A DNA stretch of 64,000 bases from Actinomycetes bacterium (GTDB taxonomy: Bacteria > Actinomycetota > Acidimicrobiia > Acidimicrobiales > Acidimicrobilacustridaceae): the NCBI GenBank assembly GCA_029782145.1, contig JAKOVH010000016.1, forward strand, positions 744,001-808,000, given 5' to 3'. The notes below the pieces were generated by a model. That model was not told the origin of the DNA, did no database searches, and worked only from the letters and a program-made list of their open reading frames with translations. A program made the translations under genes and the position numbers. This document shows, piece after piece, positions 7,528-16,698 of the stretch; the stretch's first letter is position 1; the number at the start of each line of letters is the position of its first letter.

Positions 7528-9627
7528 ATGCCACGGGACCTCGACGTGCTCATCGCGACGCTTGACCTCGACGAGAAGGCGGCCCTGCTGGCCGGCGCCG
7601 ACCTGTGGTCGACCGTGGCGGTCGAGCGCCTCGGCATCCCGTCGGTGAACGTCACCGACGGGCCCAGCGGCGCCCGGGGGCCGGCCCTGCCGCCCATGTT
7701 CGCCAGCGGCCCCACCTTCACCTCCGTGTGCTTCCCGTCGGGCGCGTCGCTCGGTGCCAGCTGGGACGTCGACCTGCTCGAACGGGTCGGACGGGCCATC
7801 GCCGAGTGCGCCCGCGACCTGGCCTGCCGGGTGCTGCTGGCCCCCACCGTGAACCTGCACCGCTCCCCGCTCGGCGGGCGCAACTTCGAGTCCTACGCCG
7901 AGGACCCGCTGCTCGCCGGGCGGCTCGGAGCGGCCTTCGTGCGAGGCGCCCAGTCCGCCGGGGTGGCGTGCACGGTCAAGCACTTCGCCGGCAACGAATC
8001 GGAGACCGATCGGATGCTGGCCGACAGCGTCATCGACGAGCGCACCTTGCGAGAGGTGCACCTCCTCCCGTTCGAGCTGGCGGTGGAGGAAGGCGGCGCC
8101 CTCGGGGTGATGACCGCCTACAACCGGCTCAACGGCACGTACTGCAGCGACAGTCGGTTCCTGCTCGAGGAGGTGCTGAGAGGCGACTGGGGCTTCGACG
8201 GCGTCGTGGTCAGCGACTGGTTCGCAGCGGCGCACACCTCCGAGGCGATCGCTGCCGGCCTCGACCTCGAGATGCCAGGCCCGGGCCGGGCCTACGGGCC
8301 GGCGCTCGCCGCCGCGGTGCGGGCGGGCGACGTCGACGAGGGCCTGGTCGACGCGGCCGTGCGCCGGCTGCTCGGCGTGCTCGACCGCGTCGGTGCCCTC
8401 GACGACGACCCCGCAGTGCAGCCCCGGTCCACCGAGCGGCCCGAGCACCGGGCGGTCGCCCGGGAGGCGGCCGCGGCAGGGGCCGTGCTGCTGGTCAACG
8501 ACGGCGTCCTGCCGCTCGTCCCCGACCGGCTCCGGCGGGTGGCGGTGATCGGACCCAACGCCGGGCGGGCGGTGATCATGGGCGGCGGATCGGCGAGCCT
8601 CCCGGTGGCCCGCCTGCGCACCCCGCTGGAGGCCCTCAGCGAGCGGCTCGGTCCCGGCGTGGAGGTCGTGCACGAGCCGGGCGTCGACCGTGACGGCATC
8701 GGGCGGGCCGTCAGCGCGGCCCGGGATGCCGACGCCGTGGTGCTGGTCGTCGGCACCGACGGCGACCGCGAGACCGAGGGCCGCGACCGCGACTCGATGG
8801 CCCTGCCCGGGGGCCAGGACGAGCTGGTGGCGCGGGTGCTCGACGTGGCCCCCGACGCGGTGGTCGTGGTGAACAGCGGGTCGGTGGTCACCCTGCCGTG
8901 GGCCGAGCGGGCCCGGGCCGTGCTGCAGCTGTGGTTCGGCGGTCAGGAGATGGCCGAGGCCCTCGTCGACGTGCTGGTCGGCGACGCCGAGCCCGGCGGG
9001 CGCCTGCCCACCACCGTCCCGGTGCGGCTCGAGCACAACCCTTCGTACGGCAACTTCCCGGCCGAGGGCGGCACCGTGCGCTACGGCGAGGGCGTCCTCG
9101 TCGGGCACCGCTGGTACGAGTCGCGCCGGTTGCCGGTCACCTTCCCGTTCGGCCACGGGCTCTCCTACACGCGCGTCGTGCTGGGGGAGCCCGAGGTGTC
9201 GGCCCGGTCCGTCGAGCCGGGCGGCGAGGTCGTCGTGCGGGTGCCGGTCACCAACGTGGGCGACCGCTCCGGTGCCGAGGTCGTGCAGCTCTACGTGGCA
9301 CCGCTGCAGCCGCGCGCGTTCCGGCCAGTGCAGGAGCTGAAGGGCTTCGCCAAGGTCACGCTCGACCCCGGCCGCACCGGTGTGGTCGAGATCGTGCTGG
9401 GGGAGCGGGCCTTCGCCCGCTGGGCCGCCCCGGACCCGGCGCTCGCCGAGCTGGTGCCCCGGCTCGTGGCCGACGTGCCCTGGACCACCCCGCCGGACGG
9501 CATGGACCAGCACGGCTGGGTGGTGGACGGCGGGCCCTACGAGCTGCGCGTCGGGCGCTCCTCGGCCGACATCGTCCACACCGTCACGGTGGAGGTCCCG
9601 GCCACGCGCCCGCTCGGGACGTCATGA
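7528..9627 (+). CDS. Glycoside hydrolase family 3 beta-glucosidase-like protein
   Basis: A 699-residue GH3 enzyme. The N-terminal TIM barrel carries RNFESYAEDP, KHFAGNESE and the nucleophile Asp in VVVSDWF (near residue 229). The C-terminal alpha/beta domain follows (AVLLVNDGVLPL, VIGPNA, GTDGDRETEGRDRDS), then a fibronectin-III-like tail (FGHGLSYT, VTNVGDRSGAEVVQLYV). It has no signal peptide and no PA14 insert, so it is probably cytoplasmic and acts on imported glycosides or glycosylated lipids and steroids. The ATG at 7528 begins the conserved part. The last 6 bases overlap the convergent binding-protein gene; both stop codons share TCATGA. Confidence 0.88.
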   Translation: MPRDLDVLIATLDLDEKAALLAGADLWSTVAVERLGIPSVNVTDGPSGARGPALPPMFASGPTFTSVCFPSGASLGASWDVDLLERVGRAIAECARDLACRVLLAPTVNLHRSPLGGRNFESYAEDPLLAGRLGAAFVRGAQSAGVACTVKHFAGNESETDRMLADSVIDERTLREVHLLPFELAVEEGGALGVMTAYNRLNGTYCSDSRFLLEEVLRGDWGFDGVVVSDWFAAAHTSEAIAAGLDLEMPGPGRAYGPALAAAVRAGDVDEGLVDAAVRRLLGVLDRVGALDDDPAVQPRSTERPEHRAVAREAAAAGAVLLVNDGVLPLVPDRLRRVAVIGPNAGRAVIMGGGSASLPVARLRTPLEALSERLGPGVEVVHEPGVDRDGIGRAVSAARDADAVVLVVGTDGDRETEGRDRDSMALPGGQDELVARVLDVAPDAVVVVNSGSVVTLPWAERARAVLQLWFGGQEMAEALVDVLVGDAEPGGRLPTTVPVRLEHNPSYGNFPAEGGTVRYGEGVLVGHRWYESRRLPVTFPFGHGLSYTRVVLGEPEVSARSVEPGGEVVVRVPVTNVGDRSGAEVVQLYVAPLQPRAFRPVQELKGFAKVTLDPGRTGVVEIVLGERAFARWAAPDPALAELVPRLVADVPWTTPPDGMDQHGWVVDGGPYELRVGRSSADIVHTVTVEVPATRPLGTS

Positions 9628-11004
9628 CAGGGGGGCGATGCGGTCGGCGCCGATGTCGTGGCGGGTGACCACGTCGCCGGTCACCGCCACGACGTGGGAC
9701 GGGTCGCAGTCGAGCGTGCCCGCCTGCTCGGGCGTCACCCGGACGAAGGCGGTGCCGTCGAGCTTCATGAGCACGCCGCAGCGGGTCGGCTCGTTGTTGC
9801 CGGGGTCGGCCGAGCCGTGCATCCCGCCGCCGTCCCACTCGTGGGTGCGGTCGAGCTGCTGGCTCACGCACTCCCGGGTGAGGTCCGAGCCGCAGGCCTT
9901 GGCCGCAGTCGCCCACAGCAAGAACGAGGAGGCGGCCTGCTGGCCGAGCTGGTTCGGGTCGCCGCCGTTGGCGTCCACGATGTCGAGGAACTGCTGCACC
10001 ACGGGCACCTGGCCGGCCTCCTCGAAGGGCACGAAGCCCATGCGGAAGTACACGCGGTCGGCGAAGCCATCGCGATTCCAGGCCGCGAACGAGGTGTCGT
10101 AGCTGTTGGTGTCGGCGTACCAGATCGGCTCGAACTCGAACTGGTGAGCGGCGTCGAGGATGTTCTCGAGGGCCGGTGCCGGTGCGCCCACGTAGTACAC
10201 GGCCTGGGCGCCGCAGCTCTGCAGCTTCTGCACGAAGGGCTTCCAGTCGGCCTCGCCGGCGATGTTGTACGACATCGAGCACTCGGGCTTGAAGTTCCAG
10301 CCCAGCGAGGTGAACGCTTCCACCACCTGGTCCTTGCGGTCCTTCATCACCGCGTAGTCGCCGTAGAGCACAGCGGCGTTCTTCACCGCGTCGGGGTACA
10401 TCTCGGCGAGCTGGATGCCGCCGTACACCGAGGAGCGGTCGATGGCGCTGGGCACCGCCTCCCACTTGAGCGGGGCGTTGGCGAACAGGGCGGTGCCGGC
10501 GGCCGCGGGCACGGCGGGCAGCGCGCAACCCCGGCGGGTCGGCTCCTGGCCGTCGTCGAGCACGAACAGCTGGCCGACGAGGAAGAACTCCTTGGTGCAC
10601 GCCTCGGCCATGACGTTGGTGACCTCGGTGACCTTGGCGTCGTAGTAGGTGCCGTCGACCGGCCGTCCGTTGATGCCGCCCTGGTCGTTGCACCAGGCGA
10701 TGAACGCGCGCATCGCGTCGCTCACCTGGTGGTCGAGGCCGGGCGAGCCCTGGTAGCCGGCGTCGTCGCCGAAGCCGATGTGGATGGCCGTGTCGGTGAC
10801 CCCCTGGTCGGTGGCGCCCGAGGCGTCACCGGGACCGCACGGCGACGGGAGCGTGCCGAACGAGCCCGAGGAGGTCGACGCGCCGGTGGTCGCGGTGGTG
10901 CCGTCTCCGGTGGAGGTGTCGGTGCCGCGCGACCCGCCGCAGCCGGCAGCGAGCAGCGACAGCACCGCGACGACAGCTCCCACCCATCGACGCGTGCATC
11001 CCAT
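9622..11004 (-). CDS. ABC transporter substrate-binding lipoprotein, branched-chain amino-acid type
   Basis: A 460-residue secreted lipoprotein. The signal peptide ends in the lipobox LLAAGC (Cys22), then a Gly/Ser/Thr-rich linker to about residue 50 and a type I periplasmic-binding fold (IHIGFGDDAGYQG, WCNDQGGINGRPV, AAVLYGDYAVMKDRKDQVVEAF, ALENILDAAHQFEFEPIWYADTN). The fold matches Leu/Ile/Val and related receptors, which in actinobacteria also bind aromatic and other hydrophobic acids. No permease or ATPase gene lies nearby, so it is an orphan receptor here. It overlaps the GH3 gene end to end. Confidence 0.87.
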   Translation of the reverse strand: MGCTRRWVGAVVAVLSLLAAGCGGSRGTDTSTGDGTTATTGASTSSGSFGTLPSPCGPGDASGATDQGVTDTAIHIGFGDDAGYQGSPGLDHQVSDAMRAFIAWCNDQGGINGRPVDGTYYDAKVTEVTNVMAEACTKEFFLVGQLFVLDDGQEPTRRGCALPAVPAAAGTALFANAPLKWEAVPSAIDRSSVYGGIQLAEMYPDAVKNAAVLYGDYAVMKDRKDQVVEAFTSLGWNFKPECSMSYNIAGEADWKPFVQKLQSCGAQAVYYVGAPAPALENILDAAHQFEFEPIWYADTNSYDTSFAAWNRDGFADRVYFRMGFVPFEEAGQVPVVQQFLDIVDANGGDPNQLGQQAASSFLLWATAAKACGSDLTRECVSQQLDRTHEWDGGGMHGSADPGNNEPTRCGVLMKLDGTAFVRVTPEQAGTLDCDPSHVVAVTGDVVTRHDIGADRIAPLS

Positions 11005-11221
11005 GGCCGACCTCCAGTCCTCGCGCGCTCGACCGTACGTCGATCGTGCCCGTGGCCGTCTTCCGAGGAGAACGGCCGTAGGTCCCGCGGGCGCGGGACC
11101 TCACGCACCTCCGGTGTCCGGGCCCGGACGGGGCCTCGACCCAGCGTCGAGGTGGCGTAACGTCGGCCGCTGCCGCCGCCGCCACCCGGGCGCGTGCACC
11201 GCCGACGCGAGGGAAGGGCCG

Positions 11222-12334
11222 ATGGGGTACTCCGCTGCCGACGAACGCTTCACCCACCAGCTGCCACGCACCTTCGACGAGGTCCACGACCCCGACGGCA
11301 GCTGGTCCGACCGCTGCTACTTCTACGCCCACTCTCCCGACGGCGAGCTGCTCGTCACCAGCGGCTACGGCAACAACCCCAACCAGCGCCTCGGCAACGC
11401 CTACGGCAAGGTGGCCCTCGCCGACGGCCGGCACTGGGACCTGCTGGGCGGGCGGAAGGTCGGTGGCGGCGATCGCGACGAGCTGTTCGCGGGCCCGATG
11501 CGCTGGACGTGCGTCGAGCCGCTGCGCCACTGGCGCCTCGACCTCGGCCCCAACGGGTCGGGCATCGAGTGGGAGCTCCACTACACGCCGAGAGCCCCGA
11601 TGTGGGAGCTGTTGCCGATGCACGTCGCGGTCGGCGAGCGCACGATCGTCGACATGTACCACATGAAGGAATCGGGGACCTGGACCGGCTGGGTGCAGGT
11701 CGACGGCCGGCGCACCTCCGTCGACGGCTTCCCCGGCGGCCGGGACCGCACCTTCGGCGTGCGGGCCGCCGACCAGATCGCCTTCTGGCTGTGGCTCGAC
11801 ATCGGCTTCGATGACGTCTCGATCCAGGCGTGGGTCATCGAGGCCGGCGACGGCACGGTGCAGTACGTCGACGGAGGGTTCACCCACACCGACGGCACGC
11901 TGTCGAAGCGGCTCGTCGCCATCGAGCACGACATCCGCTTCGACGGCGAGCACAAGCGGCCCGCCGCCGCCACCCTCACCTTCACCGACGAGGACGGGCG
12001 CACGTTCCGGCTCGAGGGCAGCGCGCCCCACCAGCACGTGAACGCCTACTACGGGCTGCCGTTGCCGACCCTCGCCATGGAGAGCTTGGGCGACGGCGAG
12101 TACTTCGGGTCGTTCCCCTGGAGCAGCGCCGAGCGTGACCAGCTGGTGGCCCTCGAGGCCGGCTCGGTGTCGGTCGACCAGCTCATGCGCTTCGAGCTCG
12201 ACGGCCAGGTGGGCCACGGCATCTTCGAGATCCTCTGCGGCGCCGAGGGCTACCAGCGCTACCTCGCCAACTGGCCGCGCATGGACATGACGCCGTTCGA
12301 CCAGTCGTCGCGCTCCGTGCGCGACGACCGGTGA
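11222..12334 (+). CDS. AttH/CrtC-like (DUF7064/DUF7065-type) protein
   Basis: A 370-residue soluble beta-rich protein without signal peptide or membrane segment. It carries repeated aromatic-rich strands such as RCYFYAHSPDGELLVTSGYG, HWRLDLGPNGSGIEWELHY, and GGRDRTFGVRAADQIAFWLWLDIGF. This resembles hydroxyneurosporene-synthase/AttH-like lipocalin-type proteins common in actinobacterial lipid and steroid regions. The family assignment is recalled by pattern and the reaction is unknown. A shorter relative lies at 13,379. GAGGGAAGGG precedes the ATG. Confidence 0.7.
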   Translation: MGYSAADERFTHQLPRTFDEVHDPDGSWSDRCYFYAHSPDGELLVTSGYGNNPNQRLGNAYGKVALADGRHWDLLGGRKVGGGDRDELFAGPMRWTCVEPLRHWRLDLGPNGSGIEWELHYTPRAPMWELLPMHVAVGERTIVDMYHMKESGTWTGWVQVDGRRTSVDGFPGGRDRTFGVRAADQIAFWLWLDIGFDDVSIQAWVIEAGDGTVQYVDGGFTHTDGTLSKRLVAIEHDIRFDGEHKRPAAATLTFTDEDGRTFRLEGSAPHQHVNAYYGLPLPTLAMESLGDGEYFGSFPWSSAERDQLVALEAGSVSVDQLMRFELDGQVGHGIFEILCGAEGYQRYLANWPRMDMTPFDQSSRSVRDDR

Positions 12335-12349
12335 CGGCCGCCGCCCGGG

Positions 12350-13261
12350 TCAGCGCCCGGCGGCGATGACCTCGACGCCGTAGCGCTCGATGGCCTCGAT
12401 GGCGTGGGCCAGCGAGTCGCCCGGCACCGTCACCTGGTTCCACGTCACGCCGATGGCGGCCATGTCGTCCAGCGCGCCCAGGTGGGCGCCGGCGTCGAAC
12501 TCCGGCGTCGCCGGCCCGGGGAGCCCGGTGGTGAACGACACGTCGATGGTGGCCCGGTCGCGACCCGCCTCGTCGACGTGGCGCCACAGGTGGTCGAGCA
12601 TGGGCGCCAGGTCGTCCAGGCCCTCCAGCGGCACCGTGCGCGAGGTCGCGGCCAGGCTCGCCGGCGCCGGGAACGGGTTCCAGCCGTCGCCGTGGACCGC
12701 CACGCGTCGACGGGTGAGGGCGCTGTTGCCACCGATCCAGATCGGCACCTGCCGGGGCTTCGGGTTCGCCGTCACGCCGGCCGCGGTGAAGTGGGCGCCG
12801 TCGAAGCGGAACTCGTCCTCGGTCCACACGCCCTTGACCACGGCCAGCGCCTCGTCGAACAGGGCGTTGCGCTCCTCGAAGTCGACCCCGAGCGCCCGGT
12901 ACTCGCTGCGCAGGTAGCCGGTGGCCACCGAGAGCACGAAGCGGCCGTCGGACAGGGCGTCGAGCGTGGCGGCCGCCTTCGCGACCAGGAACGGGTTGCG
13001 GTACGGGAGCACGACGATGTTCGGGATGAGCCGGAGCCGCTCGGTCACCGAGGCGACGAGCATCAGCGCCACGAAGGGGTCGAGGGCGTCGTGTCCGCCG
13101 GCGTTGAGCCACTTGTGCGACGGGGCGGGGTGGTCGGTGAAGCCGATGCCGTCGAAGCCGGCCGCCTCGGCGGCCCGGGCGAGCCGGGTCATCCCCTCCC
13201 GGGTGACGAGCTCGGGCTCGAAGGGGTGGGCGATCAACGGGTACGTCAGCCAGTGCCTCAT
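12350..13261 (-). CDS. LLM class flavin-dependent (F420-type) oxidoreductase
   Basis: A 303-residue luciferase-like monooxygenase-fold protein. It shows GFDGIGFTDHPAP, LIPNIVVLPYRNPFLVAKAAATLDALSDGRFVLSVATGY with the family G(Y/W)LRSEY, and QVPIWIGGNSALTRRRVA. Members in actinobacteria mostly use coenzyme F420. Substrate unknown. Start at 13261, preceded by GAGGAGG. It lies between two AttH-like genes, convergent with one and divergent from the other. Confidence 0.85.
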   Translation of the reverse strand: MRHWLTYPLIAHPFEPELVTREGMTRLARAAEAAGFDGIGFTDHPAPSHKWLNAGGHDALDPFVALMLVASVTERLRLIPNIVVLPYRNPFLVAKAAATLDALSDGRFVLSVATGYLRSEYRALGVDFEERNALFDEALAVVKGVWTEDEFRFDGAHFTAAGVTANPKPRQVPIWIGGNSALTRRRVAVHGDGWNPFPAPASLAATSRTVPLEGLDDLAPMLDHLWRHVDEAGRDRATIDVSFTTGLPGPATPEFDAGAHLGALDDMAAIGVTWNQVTVPGDSLAHAIEAIERYGVEVIAAGR

Positions 13262-13378
13262 CGGTGTCCTCCTCGACCGCGCCCCTTGCGCCCCCTCGTG
13301 GGCCATGTCATAACACTGGTTCGACCGCCGACGTGCGCCCGTGGGGAGCGAGGCGCCGTCCGAGCCTGAGGGGACCGC

Positions 13379-14422
13379 ATGGGGCTGGATCTGTCCGGGG
13401 GGCTCGACCCGGCGCGCGAGCTCGTCTTCGCCGAGCGACCGGCCGATCCCGAGATGCGCGAGTCGGTGAACGTCTGGATGTGGGACGACGCCGACGACGT
13501 CGGCTTCCCCCGGATCGGTGTGGAGGCGCTGTCGTCGCAGTGGGACGCCCACGAGGTGCAGACCAGCATCGCCTTCGCCGACGGGCGGGTGCTGCGGGTG
13601 TGGAACCGGGGGCCGTCGCACGACCCGCTCGGCGCCGACGGCCGGCCCCGGGTGCTCGGTGCCGGTCCGCTCTCGTTCGAGCTGGTGGAGCCGTTCGAGC
13701 ACTGGCGGATGCGCCTCGACGGGCTCCTGGCCGACACCACGGTGGAGCGCCAGATCGGCGGGGAGGTCGACCCCGGCGAGCTGACGGTGCCGGTCCGCCT
13801 CGAGGTCGACATGCGCTCGGCGGCCCCACCGTGGGAGAACGGCACGCTGCTGGCCGAGGCGGGCCGGGTGCTGGCCGAGCAGGAGGAGGGCGACCTCATG
13901 GGGGCGCCCCGCTTCGAGCAGCTGTTCCGGATGACGGGCACGCTGCGGGTGGGTGACGAGGAGCGCGAGCTGCGGGGCGGTGGCCTGCGCATCCGGCGCC
14001 AGGGCGTGCGTCGCCTGCCCCGCTTCTGGGGCCACCTGTGGCAGTCGAGCCTGTTCCCGAGCGGTCGGGCCTTCGGGTGCCTCGTCTACCCCGACCGGGA
14101 CGACGGCAAGGCGACCTACAACGAGGGCTTCGTGTGGGACGGCAGCGGGCCCCTCACCCCCGCTCGGGTGGTGGAGGCGCCCTTCATGCGCCGCATGGTG
14201 CCTCGTGGGCAGCGCCTGGCGGTGGTGCTCGAGACGGTCGACGGCCGCACCGAGACCATCGAGGGGGAGTCGCTCGTGTCGACCTTCTCGGCCATCCCGG
14301 TCACCGGCGACTTCGCGTTCCCCGTCCTGCAGCAGGCGATCGTGCGCTACACGTGGGGCGACGAGACCGCCAACGGGATGATGGAGCGCTCCACCCTCCC
14401 CAAGGACATGGACCCGTCGTGA
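13379..14422 (+). CDS. AttH/CrtC-like (DUF7064/DUF7065-type) protein, second copy
   Basis: A 347-residue soluble beta-rich protein with the same architecture as the 11,222 gene (HWRMRLDGLLADTTVERQI; GHLWQSSLFPSGRAFGCLVYPDRDDGKATYNEGFVWDGSG). It has no catalytic signature I can name. Its TGA overlaps the GTG of the sulfotransferase (GTGA), so the two products are made together and probably act on the same lipid or terpenoid-like molecule. The pairing is seen; the shared substrate is inferred. Confidence 0.7.
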   Translation: MGLDLSGGLDPARELVFAERPADPEMRESVNVWMWDDADDVGFPRIGVEALSSQWDAHEVQTSIAFADGRVLRVWNRGPSHDPLGADGRPRVLGAGPLSFELVEPFEHWRMRLDGLLADTTVERQIGGEVDPGELTVPVRLEVDMRSAAPPWENGTLLAEAGRVLAEQEEGDLMGAPRFEQLFRMTGTLRVGDEERELRGGGLRIRRQGVRRLPRFWGHLWQSSLFPSGRAFGCLVYPDRDDGKATYNEGFVWDGSGPLTPARVVEAPFMRRMVPRGQRLAVVLETVDGRTETIEGESLVSTFSAIPVTGDFAFPVLQQAIVRYTWGDETANGMMERSTLPKDMDPS

Positions 14423-15582
14423 CCGCGCCCGTCACCACCAGGGTCCGGGTCGACGAGCTGGTCGACCGGGCCCGCCAGCAGACCGGTCTCGACGACTTCG
14501 GGGGCGACACCTGGCGCAAGGGGCTCGAGGTCCTCGTCGGCTCGGCGCTCACCGAGGCCTCGTTCAACGCGTTCGGCGAGGAGCAGTTCTTCGCCGGGCT
14601 GGTGCACACGTTGGTGAACCGGCTCACCATCGAGTCGTGGTTCGCCCGCCACCCGGAGATCGACGACGAGCAGGTCGAGGTGGAGCTGGTGGGCGTCGGG
14701 TTCCCCCGCACCGGCTCGACCGCCCTCTCGTGCCTGCTCGCCGAGGACACCGGGTGGCGGTCGCTGCGCATGTGGGAGGCCGGCTCGCCGTGCCCGCCGC
14801 CCGGTGTCTCGCCCGAGGCCGACGCCGCCCGCATCCGCGCCGCCGAGGACGCCGTGGCCATGCAGCAGGCCGCACTCCCGCAGTTCTCGGCAATGCTGCC
14901 GCAGTCGGCGACGGGCCCCATGGAGGACCACCAGCTCATGGAGCTGGAGTTCACCTCCCAGATGCAGCTGGCCTTCGCCTGGGTCCCGACCTACGCCGAG
15001 TGGTTCCTGCACTGCGACATGGAACCGACCTACCGCTACGAGGAGCGGGTGCTGAAGCTCCTGCAGTGGCGGCGCCCGCCGCGGCGCTGGCAGCTCAAGA
15101 GCCCGACCCACACGCTGTTCCTCGACGCGCTCGCCACGGTGTTCCCGCGGGCGAGGTTCGTGATGACCCACCGCGACGTCGCCCGGGTGCTGCCGTCGGT
15201 CACCGACATGTACACGATCCTGCTGAACCTCGGGAACGAGGGCATCGACCCCCACGCCGTCGGCGAGCTCAACGTCGAGCAGTGGGGCACCGCCCTCGAC
15301 CGCATGCTGGCGTTCCGGTCCGGGACGCACGACGAGCGCTTCCTCGACATCGGCTTCCGAGCCTTCCAGGCCGACCCTCTCGCCGAGATCGAGCGCCTCT
15401 ACGGGTGGTTGGGCCGCCCGCTCGAACCCGGCACCGTCGCCCGCATGCAGGCCTGGCGGGTGGCGAACCCGCCCGACAAGCACGGCGCGCACACCTACGA
15501 CGGCGCCGCGTTCGGGCTCACCGACGAGGTCCTCACCGCCCGGTTCGGCGCCTACCGCGAGCGCTTCGGGCAGCTGCTCTGA
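14419..15582 (+). CDS. PAPS-dependent sulfotransferase family protein
   Basis: A 387-residue cytosolic sulfotransferase-fold protein. The 5'-phosphosulfate-binding loop GFPRTGSTALS is near residue 95 and the 3'-phosphate-binding RFVMTHRDVARVLPS near 244, followed by a C-terminal helix pair (WRVANPPDKHGAHTY). Such proteins transfer sulfate from PAPS to hydroxyl groups; many actinobacterial members have untested acceptors. GTG start overlapping the upstream stop. A similar enzyme lies at 62,203 (the same RFVxTHRD block and the PPxKxGxH(T/D)Y tail). Confidence 0.85.
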   Translation: MTAPVTTRVRVDELVDRARQQTGLDDFGGDTWRKGLEVLVGSALTEASFNAFGEEQFFAGLVHTLVNRLTIESWFARHPEIDDEQVEVELVGVGFPRTGSTALSCLLAEDTGWRSLRMWEAGSPCPPPGVSPEADAARIRAAEDAVAMQQAALPQFSAMLPQSATGPMEDHQLMELEFTSQMQLAFAWVPTYAEWFLHCDMEPTYRYEERVLKLLQWRRPPRRWQLKSPTHTLFLDALATVFPRARFVMTHRDVARVLPSVTDMYTILLNLGNEGIDPHAVGELNVEQWGTALDRMLAFRSGTHDERFLDIGFRAFQADPLAEIERLYGWLGRPLEPGTVARMQAWRVANPPDKHGAHTYDGAAFGLTDEVLTARFGAYRERFGQLL

Positions 15583-15584
15583 GA

Positions 15585-15704
15585 CCCGGCCGTCAGCTCC
15601 TCGACGCTGAACATCCCGCGGCCGGCCATCGGTGTGTCCACCAGGTCCGCGCCCCGCTCGCGGCACCGCGCCGCCAGCTCCCGGTTCGACGCGGCGGCGA
15701 GACC
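15585..15704 (-). pseudogene. Remnant resembling 3-hydroxyisobutyrate dehydrogenase
   Basis: The gap between the sulfotransferase and the SDR holds one reverse-strand frame reading SNRELAARCRERGADLVD followed by TPMAGRGMFSVEE. This looks like the central strand of NAD-binding beta-hydroxyacid dehydrogenases (SxxTxRELAxxxxxRGxxxxDAPVxG). Neither the N-terminal GxGxxG nor the C-terminal domain is present and there is no start codon. I read it as a decayed fragment. Similarity is by eye only. Confidence 0.45.
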
Positions 15705-15769
15705 GCCCGATCACAGAGGCAGAGGACCTGCCTGGCCAGAGACCTCCGCGGCCGCCGCGGCCGCCGGCG

Positions 15770-16585
15770 TCACCGGTGGTTGATGTTGCCGGCGTCGACC
15801 GGCACGACAGTGCCGGTGATGTAGCGAGCCTCGTCGGAGGCCAGCCAGGCCACCGCGTTGGCGACGTCGATGGCCTCCACGGCTTCCACCGGCAGCGCGT
15901 TGGTGAGCGACCCGGCCAGCTCCGGCACGTGCTGCAGGATCATCGACACGTCGCCGTTGTTGGCCATCGGCGTGCGCACGGTGGTGGGCGCCACGCTGTT
16001 GACCCGGATGCTGTGCGGCGCCAGGTAGTTGGCCCACGATCGCATGAGGCCGATGACGCCGTGCTTGGCCGCGGTGTAGGCGAGCATGCCGGGCACGACC
16101 GACGGCGCCCCCATCAGGCCACCGGTCGAGCTGGTGAGCACGATCGAGCCGCCCTGACCGTGCTCGATCATCGAGGGGATGGCCACCCGGCCGGTGTTCC
16201 AGACGCCCTTGAGGTTCACGCCGACGACCTCGTCCCACTGCTCGTCGGGCGAGGCGAAGCCGCCCGGGCCGATGCCGGCGTTGGCCACGACGATGGTCGC
16301 GGGTCCGAGCTCGGCGACGCCCTCGTCGAAGGCCTGCTGGAGCCCGTCGGCGTCGCGTGTGTCGGCTTGGCGGGCGACGATGCGCCGTCCGAGGCCCTCC
16401 ACGAGGCGCACCGTCTCGTCGAGGTCGTCGGGTGTCGACAGCTGGTAGCCCACCGACTTGAGCTGCTGGCACAGGTCGACGGCGACGATGTCGGCGCCTT
16501 CCTGCGCGAGCCGCACGGCGTGGGCGCGGCCCTGGCCCCGAGCGGCTCCGGTGATGAAGGCGACCTGACCCTCGAGCTTGCCCAT
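15770..16585 (-). CDS. Mycofactocin-coupled SDR family oxidoreductase
   Basis: A 271-residue SDR with TGAARGQG (12-19), NAG (102-104), Ser152/153, Tyr170 and Lys174. The stretch between strands 2 and 3 carries YQLSTPDDLDETVRLVEGLGRR, the insert typical of the mycofactocin-associated subfamily. Those enzymes hold NAD non-exchangeably and regenerate it through the peptide-derived cofactor mycofactocin. The substrate is an alcohol or ketone, not identified. It is transcribed from a strong-looking promoter at 16,670-16,698 shared in design with the 18.5-kb unit. Confidence 0.88.
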   Translation of the reverse strand: MGKLEGQVAFITGAARGQGRAHAVRLAQEGADIVAVDLCQQLKSVGYQLSTPDDLDETVRLVEGLGRRIVARQADTRDADGLQQAFDEGVAELGPATIVVANAGIGPGGFASPDEQWDEVVGVNLKGVWNTGRVAIPSMIEHGQGGSIVLTSSTGGLMGAPSVVPGMLAYTAAKHGVIGLMRSWANYLAPHSIRVNSVAPTTVRTPMANNGDVSMILQHVPELAGSLTNALPVEAVEAIDVANAVAWLASDEARYITGTVVPVDAGNINHR

Positions 16586-16661
16586 GTGATCTGCTCCCCC
16601 TTGCTTCGCTGCCCGTCACCGTGGCGCGGTGCGGCCGGATCGCCCCCGTGGCACGCCCGTG

Positions 16662-16698
16662 GAGCGCTCGTTCTAACTTGCCGAGGTCTCGCGGTCAA
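16662..16698 (-). promoter_or_regulatory. Promoter with operator for the mycofactocin-type SDR
   Basis: Read on the minus strand: -35 TTGACC (16698-16693), 17-base spacer, -10 TAGAAC (16675-16670). The -10 runs into the imperfect palindrome GAACGAGCGCTC (16673-16662). The arrangement matches the promoter at 18,523-18,560 base for base at the key positions, including AAGTTAGAACGA, so one regulator probably controls both. Confidence 0.65.
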
